Source of the DNA: Ardenticatena maritima
Lineage (GTDB): Bacteria > Chloroflexota > Anaerolineae > Ardenticatenales > Ardenticatenaceae
Reading direction: 5' to 3'
Length of the DNA: 64,000 nt
Assembly (NCBI RefSeq): GCF_001306175.1
Contig: NZ_LGKN01000003.1
Coordinates: forward strand, 62,001-126,000
Program-made: the position numbers and the translations under genes
Notes under the pieces: model-generated
Told to the model about the DNA's origin: nothing
Database searches by the model: none
What the model saw: only the letters and a program-made list of their open reading frames with translations
Shown: positions 1-8,866 of the stretch, piece by piece
Layout of the letters: each line of letters begins with the position of its first letter
Position numbering within the stretch: position 1 is the stretch's first letter

Positions 1-129
1 GTGGTGCTCAGCGTCAACCGGGGGGTTCCCATTGTGCTCGACCATCCCAATGCGCTGATTTCGCAACAGATTCGCCAGATTGCCGACTTTGTTTTGGAGC
101 AAATTCGCCAGCCCCATTCCACGCGCTGA
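1..129 (+). CDS. MinD/ParA-like P-loop ATPase, C-terminal end only
   Basis: Only the last 42 codons and the TGA stop are inside the window, so the start and the nucleotide-binding motifs are not visible. The visible tail has the pattern LSVNRGVPIVL followed by HPNALISQQIRQIA and a short helix. That is how MinD/ParA/CpaE-type ATPases end: a 'S-x-N-x-G-x-P' strand, then a final amphipathic helix. In this family the protein would act in septum placement, chromosome or pilus positioning. Which of these applies here cannot be told. It is followed by a convergent gene on the minus strand. The family call rests on the tail pattern alone. Confidence 0.5.
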   Translation: MVLSVNRGVPIVLDHPNALISQQIRQIADFVLEQIRQPHSTR

Positions 130-161
130 GCGCAAGATGTGAACAAGCAGCCACACGCAAG

Positions 162-200
162 AAAAACAGGGCGGACCAGACGGTTCGCCCTGTTGCTTTG
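162..200 (-). terminator. Intrinsic terminator of the nucleotidyltransferase gene
   Basis: A 9-bp perfect stem (165-173 with 186-194) and 12-nt loop lie between two convergent genes. Read on the minus strand the stem is followed by a run of five T, so it mainly serves the minus-strand gene. Confidence 0.75.
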
Positions 201-212
201 CGCGCGGAAGGT

Positions 213-1121
213 TCAGGGAGCGACGGCCACGGGCATCATCAGGTGTGGCATGGGCACATACATTTGAATGCGTACACGCCGCGATTCCGCCAAAATCACG
301 AATTCTTCTTCTTCGTCTTCCACATGCGTGTGGGGGAAGACGAGAGCATGCCGCAATCGCGAGCGGCGAACATGTGCGCCATGTCCAATCGTCACATACA
401 GCCCAAGGCTGCTCTCTTCGACAACGGCATCGCGCGCTTTCCACGACAGCATCATGGGATCGTAGAGCAGGTTGGCGTATGGTGGATGCACCATGCTTGA
501 CCAGTCGCGCAGCATCAGGTGGGTGATGTGCAACAGGTCGGAAGGTTCATTGACGTTGAAGCGGCAAATGTTGGTGGGAAGAATCTGCATGGGCGCGTTG
601 CGCGCAACGATTTCATAGGTGAGGGCTTGCAGGGAATCATGTTCGACAAGCATGCGCGCCCAGCGGAAAATCTCTGGTTGCAGAATGTACGCGCCGGTTT
701 GCGCCATGCGTGCCGCCGTATCGCCAAAAGCCGCGTCCTGGGAGACGAAGAAGGTGTTTCGCCCAGGTGTGGCACGGCGCACATAGGGCTCAAGCCACTG
801 ACCAAAGTAGTTGTCGCCGTGCAAAACCAATGTCGGACCCTGTACCCAGTCGGCGGCGCTTGCCAATGCCGCCATAAAGGTGGCGGGGCCTTTTTGCTGA
901 ATGAGGCGAATATGACGGCGTTTGCGGATATGGCGGGCAATCGCGTCGGCTTTGTAGTTGACGACAATGGCAATGTCTGTGATTGCGAGGCGTTCCAGTT
1001 GGTTCAAAAGGTGGTCGAGTAGCGTTCCACCGGGGAGATACAGCAAGGGCTTCGGATACAAATCTGTCAACGGGCGTAAACGTGTCCCACGTCCTCCTGC
1101 CAGAATCAATGCTTGCACCAT
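213..1121 (-). CDS. Sugar-phosphate nucleotidyltransferase (RmlA/mannose-1-phosphate guanylyltransferase-like)
   Basis: The 302-aa protein belongs to the NTP_transferase family, which joins a sugar-1-phosphate to an NTP to give NDP-sugars for cell-surface glycans. The N-terminus carries the nucleotide-binding signature LILAGGRGTRLRPLT, then YPKPLL with the conserved lysine. A later HGDNYF matches the metal-binding G-D region. The C-terminal part ends in beta-strand-rich sequence that may be a short left-handed-helix or regulatory region. The start at 1121 was chosen because AAAGGAG lies five bases upstream. A longer frame begins 16 codons earlier without a ribosome site. Glucose-1-phosphate thymidylyltransferase and mannose-1-phosphate guanylyltransferase cannot be told apart from sequence reading. 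It stands alone with its own terminator. Confidence 0.85.
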   Translation of the reverse strand: MVQALILAGGRGTRLRPLTDLYPKPLLYLPGGTLLDHLLNQLERLAITDIAIVVNYKADAIARHIRKRRHIRLIQQKGPATFMAALASAADWVQGPTLVLHGDNYFGQWLEPYVRRATPGRNTFFVSQDAAFGDTAARMAQTGAYILQPEIFRWARMLVEHDSLQALTYEIVARNAPMQILPTNICRFNVNEPSDLLHITHLMLRDWSSMVHPPYANLLYDPMMLSWKARDAVVEESSLGLYVTIGHGAHVRRSRLRHALVFPHTHVEDEEEEFVILAESRRVRIQMYVPMPHLMMPVAVAP

Positions 1122-1286
1122 TGAACTCCTTTGTCTCTTTTGTGCACTCGCCATTGAATGCACCGCCATATATTGTAGTATTCGACTGTTTGTTTTACAA
1201 ACGCGTTTTCTCTACGTTTTCTCTACGTTCTATACACGTTTTTCCGCATGCAGACAATGGGCTTTTGGTCATAGTTTTTTCATGTG

Positions 1287-1306
1287 TTGACATAGCATGT
1301 TGTCAA
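1287..1306. promoter_or_regulatory. Palindrome in divergent promoter region
   Basis: TTGACA (1287-1292) and its exact reverse complement TGTCAA (1301-1306) are separated by eight bases in the space between two divergent genes (1122-1392). The left arm could also be a -35 box. Upstream, around 1205-1230, an 11-base TTTTCTCTACG unit is repeated in tandem. This could be an operator; there is no regulator gene nearby to assign. No other feature is evident in this gap. Confidence 0.3.
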
Positions 1307-1392
1307 TGAGCAAGTGATATGTTGCCGCTCGTCTTATTTTGTTAGATGATATGGCTATCGCATATCTTTCCTTGCATAACAGGAGGCGTTTT

Positions 1393-1932
1393 ATGGTGGA
1401 AAAGTGGCATGTTGAACGTGAAGAAATCGCCTATGCTGACCGTTGGGTGCGTGTGGTGCGTGCTCACGTGCGGCTTCCGAATGGACGTGCGTATGTCTAT
1501 ACCACGTTGTGGCGCGTGCCGGGGGCGGCGGTTGTCGCCCTCAACGAAAAGGGGCATGTGTTGTTGGTGCGAGAGTATCGCCATCCGTTGGGGCAGGTGA
1601 TTGACCAATTGCCGGGCGGTCTGGTTGATGAAGGCGAAACCCCGCTCGTGACGGCGCAACGCGAATTGCGCGAAGAGACGGGGCTGGAAGCCCGCGAGTG
1701 GGAGTGGTTGGGCGAGGTTGAGGATAACCCTGGATTGATTGCCGGGACAACAACGCTCTTTCTCGCGCGTGATGTCCACCCGGTCGCTGAACCTGCGCGC
1801 GAGTGGACCGAGTTTTTGGAGATGCGTTGGGAAGCCCCCGACGTGTTGCAGGCGCGTATTGCGCGCGGCGAGATTCGCGACCGGGTGGTGTTGGCGGCGT
1901 GGGCGTTTCTTACGGCGCGCGGGGTGTTGTAA
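1393..1932 (+). CDS. NUDIX hydrolase, ADP-ribose pyrophosphatase type
   Basis: A 179-aa protein with a full NUDIX box (G76, E82, R90, E91, E94, E95, G97), which binds Mg2+ and hydrolyses nucleoside diphosphates linked to another group. A short N-terminal beta domain before the box and the segment DNPGLIAGTTTLFLA after it match ADP-ribose pyrophosphatases, where the proline about 16 residues past the box is typical. The start at 1393 is supported by CAGGAGG seven bases upstream. A frame opening 18 codons earlier has no such site. Its 3' end overlaps the convergent phosphatase gene by 23 bases. Substrate is inferred from family only. Confidence 0.88.
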   Translation: MVEKWHVEREEIAYADRWVRVVRAHVRLPNGRAYVYTTLWRVPGAAVVALNEKGHVLLVREYRHPLGQVIDQLPGGLVDEGETPLVTAQRELREETGLEAREWEWLGEVEDNPGLIAGTTTLFLARDVHPVAEPAREWTEFLEMRWEAPDVLQARIARGEIRDRVVLAAWAFLTARGVL

Positions 1933-2518
1933 GTTGGGCGAGCAGGTGGCGTAGTTCATCGGCTGAAACGTCGAACACGTCCCATGCGGCGTTCTTGGGC
2001 AGAAGCGACCAGAGCGCCTCGTGGGGGGCGCCTTTGAGCCGAATGCGCATGAGCGCGATGGGCAATTTGTGCGTGAAAACGGCAACCCGCTCGTTGGGGT
2101 GGCGGGTTGCGATGTCCGCCAGCGCCGCCAAAATGCGCGTTTCGACGTCGTGCAGTGTTTCGCCGCCCGGCGGATGTGTTTCCCATGGCGCAGTTTGCCA
2201 CTGCTGAAAACGTTCCGGCCAGCGGGCGCGAATGTCGTCAACCAGCACACCTTGCCATTCACCCTGGTTGATCTCGCGCAGGCGGGGGTCCAGATGGACG
2301 GGCAGATTGAGCCGCTGCGCGAGCGCTTCGGCGGTTTGGGCGGCGCGTTTCAAATCACTGCTGTAAATGGCGGTGATTTGCTCTTGCGCCAGTTGCTCTG
2401 CTGTGGCTTCTGCCTGAGCGCGTCCACGTGCGTTGAGTGGTGGGTCTTCTTGCCCTTGATAGCGACCGATGACGTTCCAATCGGTTTCGCCGTGTCGAAC
2501 CATGTAAATCGTTGTCAT
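1910..2518 (-). CDS. Histidine phosphatase family protein, candidate glucosyl-3-phosphoglycerate phosphatase
   Basis: The 202-aa protein opens with VRHGET (catalytic His9) and has the second phosphohistidine-family His in FTHKLP near residue 150. It is therefore a phosphoglycerate-mutase-like phosphatase. Its start overlaps the stop of the upstream GpgS-like gene by four bases (ATGA), so the two are translationally coupled. In mycobacteria the phosphatase that removes phosphate from glucosyl-3-phosphoglycerate (GpgP) belongs to this same superfamily. The coupling makes that role the best guess here, giving glucosylglycerate as product. The family itself is broad (cobalamin phosphatases, generic phosphatases), so the substrate is inference. 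Confidence 0.8.
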   Translation of the reverse strand: MTTIYMVRHGETDWNVIGRYQGQEDPPLNARGRAQAEATAEQLAQEQITAIYSSDLKRAAQTAEALAQRLNLPVHLDPRLREINQGEWQGVLVDDIRARWPERFQQWQTAPWETHPPGGETLHDVETRILAALADIATRHPNERVAVFTHKLPIALMRIRLKGAPHEALWSLLPKNAAWDVFDVSADELRHLLAQLTTPRAP

Positions 2519-4425
2519 GCTTCGTCTCCTTCGTCTGGGGTGGTGTTGAGGCCAAAGGCTTTGCGGTATTCGGGCAATGTTGCCATGGGTGGGCGGCGAA
2601 TGTCTGAGATGTACAGTTCTTCGAGGAAGTAGCGCCCGCCTTCATACTGGATGAGTTTCATCGAGCGGTTGATGTCGCTCAGCAGGCGCACCTGGTTGCG
2701 CTCTTCAAGGTGTTCGATAAAGACTTGGATGATGGCAAAAGCCATTTTGCTGAGCGCCGGCAAAGGCTGATTGTGATGCACACGTTGGCGCAAATCCACC
2801 TGGGCGATACTGCTCAAGCCGTATTGTTCCACCAGGCTGAGCAACAGCCCCGTTTCGACGCCGTAGCCGGTGTAGAAAGGCAGTTGTTCCAGTACGCGGC
2901 GGCGTCCTGCGTATTCGCCTGAAAGTGGCTGGATGATGCCCGAAAGTTCGGGGTAGAAGAGGTTGATGAGTGGGCGAGCAACCAACTCGGTGACACGGCC
3001 GCCGCCACCGGCTTGCATTTTTTCCCCCACACGCAATGGTCGCCGATAAAATCCCTTGACATAATGAATGTCCTCGCGCAGGAGCAATGGTCCAACAATG
3101 CCGTACACAAAGCGGGGGTGAATGTTGACGATGTCGGTATCAATCCAGGCGATGATGTCGCCTTTCAGCACGTAGAGGCTTTTCCACAACCCTTCACCTT
3201 TGCCGCGGTACGTGCCGTATTGGGGCAGGATATCGCTATGCAAATAGACGGGAATGCCCAGGTCGCGGGCAATTTCCACGGTGTAGTCGGTCGAGCCGGA
3301 ATCAATGAGCACGATTTCGTCGAGCAGGGGGTATTCGCGCATGAGGGCGTCGCGCACGGTGGTGATGACATTGCCGATGGTCTCTTCTTCGTTCAAGGCG
3401 GGGAGCCCCAGGCTGATGGTAAGCCCTTGCTCACGTTTCAAGTCCACCAGGTGCGCGATGTCGCTAAATTCATCGCTGCTGAATGTGTTTTCAGCAAACC
3501 AGCGGTCAACAATCACGGATGTAGGGGAGGGGGGCAGTTCGAGTTCGTCGTAGCGTGTGCGTACTTCTTCAAAGTGCGCCGGGCGGTATTCCGTTTTGAC
3601 GAGGATGATAGGCGTGTTGACCGCTTCGGTGATACCGCGAGCAATAGCACCCACACGGCGCGCGCCACTGCCGGCACGCTGCTCGGCGACCCCCACCATG
3701 ATGAGGTCGTATTCGCCGGCGATTTGACGCACGGCTGAAACTACATCACCGATGACGCGCAGGCGGCGCGTCACCAAACGATGCCCGCGTGTGCTGCGCT
3801 CAATTTCCTGCCAGATGGCTTCATCACGCTCTTCGGATTGGCTTTCTTCGGCGAACAAGAGCGTGATGCGGCTATTGAGTGCTTCGGTCAGTGCTAGCGC
3901 GGTTTCGATCAGCAGGGCGCTTTCTTTACTGCCGCGAATGGGCACCAAAATGTTCTTCACCTCTTGCGGTGGAGGACCGCTGAATGCAATCACGTCGCAG
4001 GGAATGAGCCCCAGTAGCTCGTCCATGTGTGCCCCGTACACATCGTTGCTGTGCCCCGGTAGCCAGCGCAACACCACAACGCTGATGTCATGAGCGATGA
4101 CGATTTCTTGAATGATGCGCCAGGGTTCGTGGCTCACACGCACATGCAGGTCGAATTGGATAGGCTCGCCGAGGTACGTTTCTGCAAGCGATTGCAAGTT
4201 CTGGCGTGCGATCTGGACTTTGGGGGTGGCTTCGCTCAGGGCTTCGGGGTTTTCGACCGGCACGATGCCGATAACGCGCACGTAGGTGCGGCGGTTTTTG
4301 GCGATAGCCAGAGCGATACGCAGCAGCCATTCGTCGGGTGTTTGGTTGTGAATGAGCGGCACAAGCACAGGATGCACCGTGCGTTCGATGCGTTGTTTGC
4401 TGGCATGTTTCACGGTGTGGCTCAT
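2515..4425 (-). CDS. gpgS: Universal-stress domains fused to glucosyl-3-phosphoglycerate synthase-like GT
   Basis: A 636-aa protein in three parts. Residues 17-150 and 155-278 look like two UspA-type domains; the second starts NILVPIRGS and ends TPIILVKT. Residues 305-580 form a GT-A glycosyltransferase of the glucosyl-3-phosphoglycerate synthase type (GT81), with LGLPALNEEETIG, IDSGSTD, the metal-binding DTD at 429-431, the PLSGEYAGRR acceptor region and a C-terminal HH at 549-550. Stand-alone GpgS enzymes are about 320 aa, so the N-terminal half is an addition. The enzyme makes glucosyl-3-phosphoglycerate from NDP-glucose and 3-phosphoglycerate, the first step to glucosylglycerate, a compatible solute. 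GAGGAGG sits just upstream of the start. The coupled downstream phosphatase supports the assignment. Confidence 0.85.
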   Translation of the reverse strand: MSHTVKHASKQRIERTVHPVLVPLIHNQTPDEWLLRIALAIAKNRRTYVRVIGIVPVENPEALSEATPKVQIARQNLQSLAETYLGEPIQFDLHVRVSHEPWRIIQEIVIAHDISVVVLRWLPGHSNDVYGAHMDELLGLIPCDVIAFSGPPPQEVKNILVPIRGSKESALLIETALALTEALNSRITLLFAEESQSEERDEAIWQEIERSTRGHRLVTRRLRVIGDVVSAVRQIAGEYDLIMVGVAEQRAGSGARRVGAIARGITEAVNTPIILVKTEYRPAHFEEVRTRYDELELPPSPTSVIVDRWFAENTFSSDEFSDIAHLVDLKREQGLTISLGLPALNEEETIGNVITTVRDALMREYPLLDEIVLIDSGSTDYTVEIARDLGIPVYLHSDILPQYGTYRGKGEGLWKSLYVLKGDIIAWIDTDIVNIHPRFVYGIVGPLLLREDIHYVKGFYRRPLRVGEKMQAGGGGRVTELVARPLINLFYPELSGIIQPLSGEYAGRRRVLEQLPFYTGYGVETGLLLSLVEQYGLSSIAQVDLRQRVHHNQPLPALSKMAFAIIQVFIEHLEERNQVRLLSDINRSMKLIQYEGGRYFLEELYISDIRRPPMATLPEYRKAFGLNTTPDEGDEA

Positions 4426-4492
4426 TGGCGGACCTCCTCGGTTGGTTCGGGTTGGTGTGCGTAGTGTATGAAAAGATGGCAGAAGAACAAAG

Positions 4493-4540
4493 TCCCCAAA
4501 AAGAGACCTGCCAGGGACTTGCCCCTGACAGGTCTTTGTC
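4493..4540 (-). terminator. Intrinsic terminator after the metzincin gene
   Basis: A stem pairs 4504-4510 with 4529-4535 and continues inward after one mismatch. On the minus strand it is followed by CTCTTTTTGG. It separates the secreted protease gene from the gpgS operon. Confidence 0.7.
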
Positions 4541-4556
4541 GGGTGTGGCTGTGTGT

Positions 4557-6302
4557 TTACGGTATCTCGGTGCGTAGGCGGCTTGTGTGGACGCCGTCGC
4601 TGGCAAGGATTTCGTACAACCCAGGAGCAAGCGGCGTTGTGCGCGCCAATTCAGTGGCGGTCTGGTTGATGGCGAGTGCTTGCCAGGTTTTTCCGCCGTC
4701 GGGCGAGTAGCGCACCAGATAGACAAGGTCGTCGCCGTCGGTGTCGCTTACCGCCCAGCGCAGGGTGTTGGTGGTGGCGGTCAGGGCGTTTTCAACAAAT
4801 TGGGGGGCGGCGGCGCCGCCGTGGCGCTCGGCAAGCACCTCGCTCCCTTTGCGGATACGAATCGCATCGGCTTTGGGGTGCGCGGGAATGGTGAGCGCGA
4901 AACCGCGAATGTCCCCGCCCTCGGCGTCGCCCACGGGGTCCAGGGCGGCGTGAACCGGTGCGAAGGTGTAGGAAGCCAGCAGACGCCCGCCGGCGTCGAG
5001 CAGGTCGAGCGTGTAGGGGCCGGTTGCGTGCGGCAGGTTGGCGGTTTCCAGGGTAAACGCCGGGCGCAGTGTGGCGCTGGTATCATTTTCGCCCAGCATG
5101 CCCGAGACGAACATGACGTTTTCGGGGTGGGTGATACGCAGCAGATTGTTTTGTTGCGCATAGGTCAAGATGGCTTCGTAGGTGTAATCCGAAATCCAGG
5201 TCGGGTCGCAGTACCCCATGATGTCGTAGTATTGCGTGTAGGGGTAGATGGTTTGCGACCCGTACACGTCGAAGCCGTAATTTTGCGCGCCGCTGTTCCC
5301 GATAGGAGATTTGCCGTTCCCGTCCGTGTACGGGTAGGCGGGGTCGGGATCTGCTGCGCCGCAACCGGGGGCATGCTTGCGACCGTGGTTGTGCCCCACT
5401 TCGTGGGCGTGGGTTTCGCTCGCCCCGTCGTGATTGGCGTTCCACCCCGTCCAACCAACCGCCGCTTTATAGCCGCCAATCCAGCCCAGCCCGGCGATAC
5501 AGCCACCGCTACATTCCACATCCAGCAGGGCGTAGTAATACTCGTTGGGCGCGCCGTCCGCCAACCAGGCGTCTGTAATGTCATAGAGGAGATAGACCCA
5601 GTCGGTTTGTGTAGGGTCTGGTTTGCCGTTGGTGCAGGGGCCGCTGTACGTGAGCGGCGTGGCGCGTGTTTGCAGCGTGATGTTGGGGACGGGATAGACT
5701 TTGCGCGTGTATTCGATGAGATAATCGAAGGGCGCAGTGGGCGTGATTGTTCCGCCACCCTGGCACTGGTATTGCACGGGAACTACGCGCACGTTGAGCG
5801 TGGGCACACTGGTGAACGAAACCGTTGTTGTCTGGCTGGTGGCAAAGTACGTTGTGCCGTTGTCAGCCGTCACCCAGAGCGTGAGTGTACCCGAAAGCCA
5901 ATCGTTGGGCAGGGCAAAGTTGAACGTGTCGTTGAGCGCGGAGCGGTTCGCACTGCTTTTGAGGGTGCGTGGGTTGTTGATGGCGGCGATGGGAGACGTC
6001 GCGAGTTCCTGCCCGTTGCGCGACGCATGTAGGTAGGCTTCCACATTGGTGTGGGATGTCGCGCTGGTGATGGTGACGCGGGCGTATGTGGGGCGGTTGG
6101 CGACCAACTGGACGCTGGTGTCTGGTTGCTGGACCCCCTGGGTGATTTCAAAGCCGGCTGTAATGGCAAGCGGTGTTGGGTCACGTTTGATGAGGGGCAA
6201 GAAGACGCCGCAGTCCGGTGGGCAGGCTGTGGGCGTCGCCGTCGAGGTTCCCACCACCAACAGGAAAGCCAATACACCGAATAAAAGCACAAAACGCCGC
6301 AT
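4557..6302 (-). CDS. Secreted zinc metalloprotease with metzincin motif
   Basis: A 581-aa exported protein. The start at 6302 is set by AAGGAGA six bases upstream and leaves a clean signal peptide: MRR, then a hydrophobic run ending near GTSTATPTA. The central part has HEVGHNHGRKH, the metzincin zinc motif HExxHxxGxxH, and further on DIMGYC, a fitting Met-turn. Cysteines around CSGGC and CGAAD suggest disulfides. The N-terminal 200 residues are beta-rich, and the C-terminal 150 residues (PDGGKTWQ, LAPGLYEILASDG) resemble immunoglobulin or fibronectin-type domains. It probably degrades external proteins, but the substrate is unknown. It lies 34 bases after the DUF4230 gene. Confidence 0.85.
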   Translation of the reverse strand: MRRFVLLFGVLAFLLVVGTSTATPTACPPDCGVFLPLIKRDPTPLAITAGFEITQGVQQPDTSVQLVANRPTYARVTITSATSHTNVEAYLHASRNGQELATSPIAAINNPRTLKSSANRSALNDTFNFALPNDWLSGTLTLWVTADNGTTYFATSQTTTVSFTSVPTLNVRVVPVQYQCQGGGTITPTAPFDYLIEYTRKVYPVPNITLQTRATPLTYSGPCTNGKPDPTQTDWVYLLYDITDAWLADGAPNEYYYALLDVECSGGCIAGLGWIGGYKAAVGWTGWNANHDGASETHAHEVGHNHGRKHAPGCGAADPDPAYPYTDGNGKSPIGNSGAQNYGFDVYGSQTIYPYTQYYDIMGYCDPTWISDYTYEAILTYAQQNNLLRITHPENVMFVSGMLGENDTSATLRPAFTLETANLPHATGPYTLDLLDAGGRLLASYTFAPVHAALDPVGDAEGGDIRGFALTIPAHPKADAIRIRKGSEVLAERHGGAAAPQFVENALTATTNTLRWAVSDTDGDDLVYLVRYSPDGGKTWQALAINQTATELARTTPLAPGLYEILASDGVHTSRLRTEIP

Positions 6303-6336
6303 GTTTCTCTCCTTTTTATTGCACTTGCTGCGCATT

Positions 6337-7068
6337 TCAAGGCGAGGATACGCCTTCTTCATCCTTTGGGCAGGTTGATGGTGCTGGTGGTGTGGTCACT
6401 ACCTCGACGTTGCGGAAGGAAGCCGCTTCCAGGAGAGCACGCACGGCAATGGCGGCGCGGTTGTTGGCTTCTTCCAGAATAGCGTTTTCGCAGGCGGCGC
6501 GGCGAATTTTGGCGAGCGCCAGTTGTTCGGCGCGGCTTTGCATAGCGGGGTCCACAGGGCCGAAAAGGCTTTTGTCGAAGTCGTACACGTAAGAGCGTTC
6601 CACGTCAATTTTCGCATCCAGCAGTTTGGGGGGCGGCAGGCGAATGATGACCGTATCGCTGATGACCCGCACATCGTTGACGTCAATCTCGCTCAGATCA
6701 ACGCCGGCGCGCACTTCCCCATAGGCAACGTATATCATCTTGGTTTCCCCCACCTGGACGCCCAGCAGTTCGCGCGCCTGTGATTGGGCGACGATGGTTT
6801 CCATGCTGTAAATCGCGGTTGTCAACTCGCTGGCGTTGCGTACTTGCTTGACGATGACGGCGCGCACGTCAATCTGGGGCGTGGGGGTGGGTTGGGCAAA
6901 GAGCGTTTCCACTTTTTGCACAAAGGCTTCTCCCTGGCGGTAGAAGCCGTAGAACGTGAGCGCGGCTGTGAAGAGGGCAGCGCCAAGAAGCACAAGCGCG
7001 ATTGTTCCGGCAATGCGCCAACAGCCGCTACGGTTCGGTTCTGGTGTGGAAGCAGGTGTGTGTTCCAC
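6337..7068 (-). CDS. DUF4230 membrane-anchored protein
   Basis: About 243 aa. One transmembrane helix near residues 20-45 is followed by a DUF4230-like domain: VRNASELTTAIYSMETIV, then VAYGEVRAGVDLSEI and VIIRLPPPKLLD. The rest is predicted to lie outside the membrane, ending in a helix and a low-complexity tail. Function of the family is unknown. No ATG is available. Two GTG codons compete, at 7074 and 7068; GAGG is seven bases before the second but only one base before the first, so 7068 was preferred. The gene lies 17 bases downstream of the rhodanese gene and is probably cotranscribed. Confidence 0.75.
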   Translation of the reverse strand: MEHTPASTPEPNRSGCWRIAGTIALVLLGAALFTAALTFYGFYRQGEAFVQKVETLFAQPTPTPQIDVRAVIVKQVRNASELTTAIYSMETIVAQSQARELLGVQVGETKMIYVAYGEVRAGVDLSEIDVNDVRVISDTVIIRLPPPKLLDAKIDVERSYVYDFDKSLFGPVDPAMQSRAEQLALAKIRRAACENAILEEANNRAAIAVRALLEAASFRNVEVVTTPPAPSTCPKDEEGVSSP

Positions 7069-7085
7069 AATCACGCCTCACACAG

Positions 7086-7739
7086 TCAAATCGCTTCACG
7101 CAAGTCAAACGGGAGATGGGGCACGCCCCCCGGATAGAGCGCGGCGGCGTCGAGATTGTGGGCGCGCAACATGCTCGCGCCTGTGACGGCGCGTTCCCCC
7201 GACATGCAGACGGTGATATGGTGCGCATGGGCGGGAAGTTCGCCAATGCGCTGGTGCAGTTCGCGCAGAGGAATGAGCCGCGAGCCGAGCACGATACCGC
7301 TCAGGCGGGCTTCGGCCTCTTCGCGCACGTCGAGAATGGAGATGGTGTCGGCTTCATCTTCGCGCTGGGTACGCACAACCTCAATAAATTCGTAGAGTTC
7401 GAGGGTGGGGAATGGTTCAAGGGCGATTTCAGGATGATTCCAGCGGCGTAATGGTGTGTCGAGCCAGCCAACCACCGGATTGCGGCGCATTTTGTGTACC
7501 GCTTGGGCAATTTCTTCGGCTTCGACGGCGTCATCGTGAACGAAGGCGACCGGCGCATGCGGGTGCAACAGCACCATCATCATGGGAAAAGCCGAGGCGT
7601 CGGTTGCCGGAATGTTGATAGCGCCTGGAATGTGCGCTTCGACAAATTCAGCGCTGGAACGCAAATCCACCAGTATCGTGCCTTGCCGCTGGTAGTTCAG
7701 CAAAATTTCGGCGTTGAGGGCTTTGGGTGCCTCGCTCAT
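7086..7739 (-). CDS. Tandem rhodanese-domain protein
   Basis: A 217-aa cytoplasmic protein with two rhodanese-like domains. The first has VDLRSSAEFVEAHIPGAINIP but, where the active-site loop should be, reads AFVHDDAVEAE with no cysteine, so it is probably inactive. The second has LDVREEAEARLSG and the loop CMSGERA with the catalytic cysteine, so it could carry a persulfide. Inactive-plus-active domain pairs are common in sulfurtransferases. CAGGAGAGG lies upstream of the start. The gene is 27 bases after the ygfZ-like gene; YgfZ works on iron-sulfur clusters, so a sulfur-handling link is plausible but inferred. Confidence 0.85.
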   Translation of the reverse strand: MSEAPKALNAEILLNYQRQGTILVDLRSSAEFVEAHIPGAINIPATDASAFPMMMVLLHPHAPVAFVHDDAVEAEEIAQAVHKMRRNPVVGWLDTPLRRWNHPEIALEPFPTLELYEFIEVVRTQREDEADTISILDVREEAEARLSGIVLGSRLIPLRELHQRIGELPAHAHHITVCMSGERAVTGASMLRAHNLDAAALYPGGVPHLPFDLREAI

Positions 7740-7766
7740 AAACCACCTCTCCTGATGATTGGTTGT

Positions 7767-8852
7767 CTAGGGAAGTTCGGGGGGGCGCTCACGGCGCACG
7801 TAGCGCGGCTCTTCCAGTACGGCTTCGATAAGCGTGTCGCCATGTTGCACCGCCACTTTGGTGCCCGGCGTCGCCCAATCACGCCGAACGTAGCCCAGCC
7901 CAATGATGGCGCCGTCTGGCGTTTCGACGAGGCTTGTTAGCCGCCCGACCTCGCGCTCTTCGGCGATGAGAGGGCTTCCGACGGGGGCGGGGGCGGACAG
8001 CCGCAGGCGCATGAGGTGCTGCTTGATTTTGGCGTAGGTGTCCAGCCGCGCCACGACTTCTTGCCCGATGTAGCACCCCTTGTTGAAACTGATAGCGTCC
8101 CACAAGCCGGCTTCCAGTGGGTTGTAGTCTTCGGTGATTTCATGGTCGGCGGCGGGGCGACCATGCAGGACACGCAGAATCTCCCAGGCTTCGGCGCCCA
8201 TCGGTTCGATACCGAACGATTGCCCGGCGTGGAAAAGGGCTTCAAAGAGGGCGGCGGCGTGCGCTTGGGGCGCCACAATGGTGAAGCCGGGCAGCGCCAA
8301 CCCACTCCCCGCGGCGAGTTTGACGGGGACGTCGGCGATAGTGGCGTTGACAAAGCGCCCGGTTTCGGGAATGGGGGTGTGGAGATGTTCCAGCACGGCG
8401 GCGCTTTGCGGTCCCGCCAGGGTGAACAATGCGGTTTGGTCGGTGATGTCTTCAATTTTCAAATCGGTGCCAAAGAAGATGAAGCGCCGAAACCAGTTCG
8501 GCAAGATGGCGCGCCGTTCGGGCGATGTGATGAGCAGGCTTTCATCTTCGGAAACCAGCACCGTCAGCAGGTCAATCAGGCGGGCGGTGGCGGTGAGGGC
8601 AACGGCTTCGATGGCGTCGCCGGGCTGGGCGCGCTTGAAATCGGCGGTGGTGTAGTTGTGCAGAAAGGTGAGGTGGTCGCGCCCCAAGAGGCGCAAACGC
8701 CCCCAGTGGCTGCGGTCGCACAGGACAACGCGCTCTTCGGCGGCGCGTACCGCTTCGGCGGTGTTGCCGTATTCGTTGGGAACCAGCCGCCCCTGCTGTT
8801 CGATCCAGTTTGCCCCAAGGGCGTTGTGCACATGTTCCATTTCGTGCGCCAT
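7767..8852 (-). CDS. ygfZ: YgfZ/GcvT-family folate-binding protein
   Basis: A 361-aa protein of the aminomethyltransferase fold. It contains NKGCYIGQEVVAR, matching the KGCYxGQE signature of YgfZ, whose cysteine is essential for its role in maintaining some Fe-S enzymes with folate. True GcvT T-proteins lack this signature. The C-terminal barrel (LIAEEREVGRLTS, IIGLGYVRRDWATPG) is complete, so the gene is full length. GGGAGGC precedes the start by seven bases. It lies between nhaA (14 bases) and the rhodanese gene (27 bases) on the same strand, so these form a likely transcription unit. Confidence 0.88.
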   Translation of the reverse strand: MAHEMEHVHNALGANWIEQQGRLVPNEYGNTAEAVRAAEERVVLCDRSHWGRLRLLGRDHLTFLHNYTTADFKRAQPGDAIEAVALTATARLIDLLTVLVSEDESLLITSPERRAILPNWFRRFIFFGTDLKIEDITDQTALFTLAGPQSAAVLEHLHTPIPETGRFVNATIADVPVKLAAGSGLALPGFTIVAPQAHAAALFEALFHAGQSFGIEPMGAEAWEILRVLHGRPAADHEITEDYNPLEAGLWDAISFNKGCYIGQEVVARLDTYAKIKQHLMRLRLSAPAPVGSPLIAEEREVGRLTSLVETPDGAIIGLGYVRRDWATPGTKVAVQHGDTLIEAVLEEPRYVRRERPPELP

Positions 8853-8866
8853 GGTCAGCCTCCCGT

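Noticed and set aside
4587-6032. A 481-codon frame on the plus strand opposite the metalloprotease gene
   Set aside because: It is a composition shadow of a gene with a clear signal peptide, zinc motif and ribosome site on the other strand.
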